The notes beneath the pieces are model-generated. The model was not told the origin of the DNA. It worked only from the letters and a program-made list of their open reading frames with translations, and made no database searches. Made by a program: the position numbers and the translations under genes. Positions 60,214 to 64,000 of a stretch of 64,000 bases of DNA are shown here, in pieces. Within the stretch, counting starts at the first letter, position 1; each line of letters starts with the position of its first letter. The DNA is taken from NCBI GenBank assembly GCA_910576385.1, contig CAJTIR010000004.1, positions 107,048-171,047 of the forward strand. The letters run 5' to 3'. This stretch comes from Lachnospiraceae bacterium (GTDB lineage Bacteria > Bacillota > Clostridia > Lachnospirales > Lachnospiraceae).

Positions 60214-60955
60214 GCAGTGAAATCTTTTATGATAAGGCATTCATACGTGTCGGAGAAAAGTATATTCCTATCGTAAATCATGGATCGTCAAACTGTTTTG
60301 ATATTGACAGGCGGGACGTGAGATCCCAGAAAAGCGCTGGTCGGTTCTGAACTATCCCCATACTGGGAGGATGCTGTTTACTGCAGAGGAAATGCAGGAG
60401 ATAGCGTCCATCTATGAGGAAGCCAACATGAATAACCGGGGCGGGACACGCAAAAGCCGGAACCGCACTTTTGAAGAAGGCGAGTTCGGACGCTGGATTC
60501 TGGCAGGGATAAAATCGGCACATACCGTGGAGGACTACAGAAAACATGGGAATGCCGTGATAGTGGTTGATTATGACCATGAGTATTGGCAGAGGCACTA
60601 TGTCGCTACAACAGAGGAACTGCTGGATAAGATTGATGAGCTTTCTGGCCACAGCATTACAGTATCCTTCAGGAATAACCGCCATGTTATCCATCCGCCC
60701 ATGAGGCGCAAGCGGACCCCATTTGATTTCGGTACACTGTCGGAATTTTATGTGCTTCGGGTAGAACAGGGATATTTTGTGAAGCGGAGCAGCCGGAAAA
60801 TTTGGCTTGCGAGGATTCCGGAGCCGCAGTCACAGATAGTTCGGAAGTTCAAGACCGAAAAGGCGGCACAAGACTACTTGGACAGAAATCAAAAATTTTT
60901 TTCAGGATGTGTATTTGAAATTGAGTGTGTACAAAACGGAGGTGTCCTATCATGA
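60210..60955 (+). pseudogene. element protein gene with a one-base frameshift
   Basis: ATG 60210 (overlapping the previous stop) gives MSSEIFYDKAFIRVGEKYIP and IVNHGSSNCFDIDRR, then shifts and stops at 60350. With one extra G in GCGGG at 60313-60317 the frame continues GREIPEKRWSVLNYPHTGR into the open frame MLFTAEEMQEIASIYEEANM... to 60955, about 248 residues. The C-terminal part (SEFYVLRVEQGYFVKRSSRK, FKTEKAAQDYLDRNQKF) is of a type common in clostridial elements, function unknown. The 60371-60955 part could be translated alone. Confidence 0.6.
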
Positions 60956-61275
60956 GTGAGTCAAAACAGGATTACTTCCGATGTGTGGTGGAAACTCGGG
61001 ATAATAAAATCCCCCAGACGGAATATCCGACTATTGTACTGCCTCTGCCGGACGGAACCAGTCTTAGGGCAGTGGCAATCGACGATGAGAATTTCCCTGC
61101 AATCAATGTGTACTGGGATACAGAAAAGCCGGAAATTGCTGAGCCAATCTGTTTTGCAGAATACAATCCTGAACGCGGCCCCTGCCACGAGGTTTGCATA
61201 GGAGCTTACCAATCTGACAAAGACGACACAGTTTATTACAAGCCATATATGGCAGAAAGGGAATCAAATGAGTAA
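60952..61275 (+). CDS. element protein of unknown function
   Basis: The 107-residue protein starts at ATG 60952 behind GGAGGTG and overlaps both neighbours (4 and 8 bases). Contents: PTIVLPLPDGTSLRAVAIDD, INVYWDTEKPEIAEPICFAE. No recognised domain. Confidence 0.5.
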   Translation: MSESKQDYFRCVVETRDNKIPQTEYPTIVLPLPDGTSLRAVAIDDENFPAINVYWDTEKPEIAEPICFAEYNPERGPCHEVCIGAYQSDKDDTVYYKPYMAERESNE

Positions 61276-62068
61276 TTACACATATTGCCGTACACTCAAA
61301 CTGGATTGGAAAGAAGCCTCCAGATTGATTGGAGAATGTGCAGGCAAAATTTTAGACAGAACGATTCATGGCATAGCGGGTTATGAAGATGATCATTACT
61401 GGGGATTTCAGGCCACCACTGATAGGTTTACCATTGCCGAGATAGATAAGCTTATCCGGTTTGTCAATGGGAATGAGGAGATGGAAAAGGAAGCAATTCC
61501 TCAAGACTCCGGAGAATCCGCTTCAATCGGTGAGAGCTTGTCTCGTGCACTGTTGGAAAAAGCTTTAAGGCTGTCCTGGTGTCATGAGAGTACCACGAAA
61601 TCGGCTCTTTGGCTGGTCAATGTCCGGGAAAAACGGCCGACAGTCTATAGACGGATTGTTGAGATCAGTCCGCATGATATTTGTTTGGATAACCTTAGGA
61701 GCAAAAGTAAATTGATTGCTTATCTCCACGAAAACGGTCCAACGCATTCCACGCTGATGGATTTCTGCGCGGATTACAGGGAGCGGTATCACAACGAACT
61801 CTGCTGGAACTATCCAATCTCTGATGGGCTGCATCTTGGCACGTTTTTCGTTCTCGTAAAGGAAGGCGTTCTGGCTCTTCCTTATGACGATGCAGATAAG
61901 GTGGACTATGAGCTGCTTTGTCTGGACGATGCCAAAATGTGTGACAGAGAATCTATGGAGAATCTCATAACTGAGTGGGATAGCTTCGACCGGGATTTAC
62001 GCTCCGCTATGCAGGGTATGTTGGCGTTTTACCGCAGAGAGGAGGAGCAACATGGATCAGAAAATTGA
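61268..62068 (+). CDS. element protein of unknown function
   Basis: The 266-residue soluble protein. A central part KALRLSWCHESTTKSALWLV and FCADYRERYHNELCWNYPIS stands out, with several Cys and Trp but no motif I can name. It overlaps the next gene by 17 bases. Conserved position in the operon suggests an element-maintenance role only. Confidence 0.5.
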   Translation: MSNYTYCRTLKLDWKEASRLIGECAGKILDRTIHGIAGYEDDHYWGFQATTDRFTIAEIDKLIRFVNGNEEMEKEAIPQDSGESASIGESLSRALLEKALRLSWCHESTTKSALWLVNVREKRPTVYRRIVEISPHDICLDNLRSKSKLIAYLHENGPTHSTLMDFCADYRERYHNELCWNYPISDGLHLGTFFVLVKEGVLALPYDDADKVDYELLCLDDAKMCDRESMENLITEWDSFDRDLRSAMQGMLAFYRREEEQHGSEN

Positions 62069-62480
62069 CTGGCTCATCCATCTGGTGGCCAATGGCGCTT
62101 GTGATGAATGTGGTGAGGTAGAAACAGATTTTTTGCCCTATATGTGCAATGCCCACACCCACGGGCTGGAACGCTATGGGCACTTGGATTTCCAAATGGT
62201 ACTTTTTTTGCCGACGGAGGAGATTGGACGAATCCTCAATACTTTGGGGCTAAGAGTTCAGTCTGGAGAACGCTTCCAGTCTGGAGATATGGTTTCCGGA
62301 ATTTATGAAGACTGCGATGTGCGCTTGGATGAGTATGAGGAAACCGGGCGCAAGGTTTTGCGGGTCATCATACCAGATGCGAACAATATCTTCCCAGGGG
62401 AAGGAGATTGTACGCTCCCATACTGTCTGCAGCTCTTGAAGACAGATGAGCTCTGTGCAGAAAGGGGGATACCATCGTGA
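62052..62480 (+). CDS. DUF4262-like protein
   Basis: The 142-residue protein has CNAHTHGLERYGHLDFQMVL, then LPTEEIGRILNTLGLRVQSG and ERFQSGD, the pattern of DUF4262. Family function is unknown. GAGGAGGAG lies before ATG 62052, and its stop overlaps the YodL-like gene. Confidence 0.6.
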   Translation: MDQKIDWLIHLVANGACDECGEVETDFLPYMCNAHTHGLERYGHLDFQMVLFLPTEEIGRILNTLGLRVQSGERFQSGDMVSGIYEDCDVRLDEYEETGRKVLRVIIPDANNIFPGEGDCTLPYCLQLLKTDELCAERGIPS

Positions 62481-62854
62481 AAATCACGTTGTATCAAATC
62501 ATCCCGGAACCGGAAAACAGATACTTGATATTCAGCGATTTGAGAAGCATCCGGGCGGCAAGTGGCGGACATGTCCCGGCTGAGATTTACGAAGCCGTAT
62601 TCAGCGGGGATTTGGACATCGCCGTGCCCCGGAATGCCAAAAACAAAATGGATCAAGAACTTGCCGAACTGGAAGCGGTATATGTACGTTTTAACGTATC
62701 GCATCCGGAGGGCTTCCGTGGACGCTCCATGACCATGTCGGATGTAGTCGAAATCATCCGTTCCGAAAAGGAAAGCAGGTTTTTCTTCTGTGACCGGTTC
62801 GTGTTTGAGGAGATTGCATTTGAAAAGGAAAAAGCTGATTTTGGGCGCCTGTAG
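62477..62854 (+). CDS. YodL-domain protein
   Basis: The 125-residue protein, GTG start, has YQIIPEPENRYLIFSDLRSI and ELEAVYVRFNVSHPEGFRGR, SMTMSDVVEI, a match to the YodL-like domain that is frequent in conjugative-element proteins of Firmicutes. The domain's role is unknown. It is translationally coupled to the DUF4262-like gene. Confidence 0.65.
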   Translation: MKITLYQIIPEPENRYLIFSDLRSIRAASGGHVPAEIYEAVFSGDLDIAVPRNAKNKMDQELAELEAVYVRFNVSHPEGFRGRSMTMSDVVEIIRSEKESRFFFCDRFVFEEIAFEKEKADFGRL

Positions 62855-62874
62855 GGCGCAGAAAGGATACAATC

Positions 62875-63087
62875 ATGAAGAAACTGATATTGAACTATAA
62901 AGGGCGCGACAGTTGGGACAGACCGGTTTATGAATCGGAAGGCTGTCTGTATGTGGATGTGGATCCATGCAAAGGCTGGAAACCGAATATCTGTACGAAA
63001 TACAACAATGAGTTTGATGGAAAGCCGGATACGCCGATTGCCGAAGATACCGTTGTGGAGTTTGTTCCGTGCCGGGATATCTGGTAA
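62875..63087 (+). CDS. small element protein
   Basis: The 70-residue acidic protein (YKGRDSWDRPVYESEGCLYV, DVDPCKGWKPNICTKYNNEF). This layout, GRDSWxRPVYE...DVDP, recurs in clostridial elements but I know no function. GCAGAAAGGA lies upstream. The YkgJ-family gene follows 13 bases later. Confidence 0.55.
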   Translation: MKKLILNYKGRDSWDRPVYESEGCLYVDVDPCKGWKPNICTKYNNEFDGKPDTPIAEDTVVEFVPCRDIW

Positions 63088-63100
63088 GCGAGGAGGACGT

Positions 63101-63781
63101 ATGAAAGAATTCATGACAAAAATGGTTCCTGTCAATCTGTCAGACAGATTTCCATTTAAATGCAGGATGTGCGGCGCTTGCTGCCGGCATGTCAGGGAAA
63201 GCGTGCCGCTGGAGAGTCTGGATGCTTTTCGGCTTGCCAAACATCTGAGAGACAAAGGTGAAAATGTGAGCTGCGTGGAAGATGTGCTTGCTACCTATGC
63301 GGAGCCTGTCTTGCTTAGTGAAAATGGATACACGGTATTTATGCTGAAAACAGCTGGAGCGGATGATGCGTGCATTTTTCTGAAAGATAATCGGTGTACG
63401 ATTCATTCGGTTCATCCAAGGGCGTGCCGTACATATCCCATTGCTGTGGGACCGTATGAACTTGGCGGATATGAACAGTATCTCAGTATGGAACAGCCGC
63501 ATCACTATTCTGGTCCGCAGATGTCCGTGAAAAAATGGATTCAGAAGCGCTGCAGCAAGCAGGATTTTGAATTTTTGAACACGGATATCGGTTCGGTACA
63601 GGAAATCGAAAGATTACTGAAGAGGATTCCTGAGCAAAATCGGACAAGGGCCGTGATGATGTTCCTTTTCTACAAGTATTCGGATTACGATCTGGATAAG
63701 TCTTTCTTTCCACAGTTCAAAAGCAATAACGATAAGTTGCTGGCTGCTTTGCGCAAAATGGCAGATGACGGAGACAATTAA
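63101..63781 (+). CDS. YkgJ family cysteine-cluster protein
   Basis: The 226-residue protein has FKCRMCGACCRHVRE, then DACIFLKDNRCTIHSVHPRA followed by CRTYP. This is the CxxCxxCC ... C ... C..YP metal-cluster pattern of the YkgJ/UPF0153 family, thought to bind Zn or an Fe-S cluster. ATG 63101 follows GAGGAGG; upstream in-frame codons overlap the previous gene and are less likely. It is the last gene of the operon before a terminator. Confidence 0.8.
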   Translation: MKEFMTKMVPVNLSDRFPFKCRMCGACCRHVRESVPLESLDAFRLAKHLRDKGENVSCVEDVLATYAEPVLLSENGYTVFMLKTAGADDACIFLKDNRCTIHSVHPRACRTYPIAVGPYELGGYEQYLSMEQPHHYSGPQMSVKKWIQKRCSKQDFEFLNTDIGSVQEIERLLKRIPEQNRTRAVMMFLFYKYSDYDLDKSFFPQFKSNNDKLLAALRKMADDGDN

Positions 63782-63808
63782 ATTTTCAGGTCAGTATGAT
63801 ATAACAAC

Positions 63809-63840
63809 AAGGCGTCGGAATTCGGCGCCTTTATTATTTT
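63809..63840 (+). terminator. terminator of the long element operon
   Basis: AAGGCGTCG pairs with CGGCGCCTT (one mismatch) around GAATT, then TATTATTTTT. Confidence 0.7.
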
Positions 63841-64000
63841 TAGGAGGAAAAAGATTGAAAATGAGAAGTAGAGGGTATCCATTACCTTAAGCACACAACA
63901 AACAAGCCATCTTTCGGTGGCTGCTTTAAAAATTGAATATTGAGATTGTTAAGGTTATGCAGTTGCTGCCTTGATTTTATAACCTTGATTTCTTGCTAGG
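63841..64000 (+). other. hairpin-rich end of window
   Basis: AGGAGG at 63842 precedes only a tiny frame (MRSRGYPLP from 63861). Two stems follow: AGCCA/TGGCT at about 63914-63931 and AAGGTTAT (63951-63958) with ATAACCTT (63979-63986). No larger gene starts before the window ends. Confidence 0.4.

Overview
The window looks like accessory chromosome from a low-GC Firmicute, most likely a gut Clostridia/Lachnospiraceae-type bacterium. The reasons are the strong AGGAGG ribosome sites, TTGACA-N17-TATAAT promoters, VanR/VanX/VanZ-type sequences, HxlR, AraC and GntR(YtrA) regulators, class B sortase, and conjugative-element genes of the kind common in that group. No rRNA, tRNA, CRISPR array or complete insertion sequence was recognised.

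Layout. 1-8,500 is a patchwork of element debris: the 3' tip of a winged-helix gene, a truncated ABC permease, a sigma-like fragment, two XRE remnants and a broken TipA-type regulator. Two intact modules sit within it: TetR plus a condensation-fold acyltransferase, and AraC plus MATE pump plus APH-like kinase. 8,500-16,900 holds a WYL regulator, a lone OmpR-type DNA-binding protein, a VanR relative that has lost its recognition-helix region, and a chain of small genes (VOC, GNAT, inositol-phosphatase, PAP2, XRE-membrane protein, DUF3788-like). The same flanking pieces recur in this chain two or three times, so it grew by partial duplication. 16,900-22,700 holds a two-component system with a secreted protein, an MBL hydrolase, and MgtE behind a structured leader. 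22,700-25,140 holds a VanX tail and a GntR-ABC operon.

25,271-30,023 is a block bounded by two nearly identical 180-bp direct repeats. It holds a hydrolase, a TetR regulator and an ABC exporter, with three copies of one operator (ATGAC-N15-GTCAT). 30,100-33,700 holds an XRE gene, an AbiE-like toxin-antitoxin pair with its own operator array, and a VanZ-like gene. 34,000-38,420 is a TetR - rifampin-phosphotransferase-like enzyme - MFS operon behind two copies of one palindromic operator. 38,680-40,300 is a tyrosine recombinase plus class B sortase. 40,400-46,300 holds more fragments and regulators, a radical SAM gene, and an AraC-linked three-gene operon that includes a TudS-like desulfidase. 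46,676-54,420 is a metal-homeostasis island: MATE, CsoR, CopA fused to a CopZ domain, an HMA chaperone, a Cd/Zn-type ATPase and two ArsR repressors. 54,465-55,464 holds nitroreductase and HxlR.

From 55,478 to the end runs one long operon of mobile-element type: a promoter, a leader with three stacked terminators, then about 14 tightly overlapping genes including a methylase-like protein without a visible catalytic motif, an NAD-dependent DNA ligase, DUF4262-like, YodL and YkgJ-family proteins. Single-base frameshifts at short homopolymers recur through the window. They may be real decay or consensus errors.
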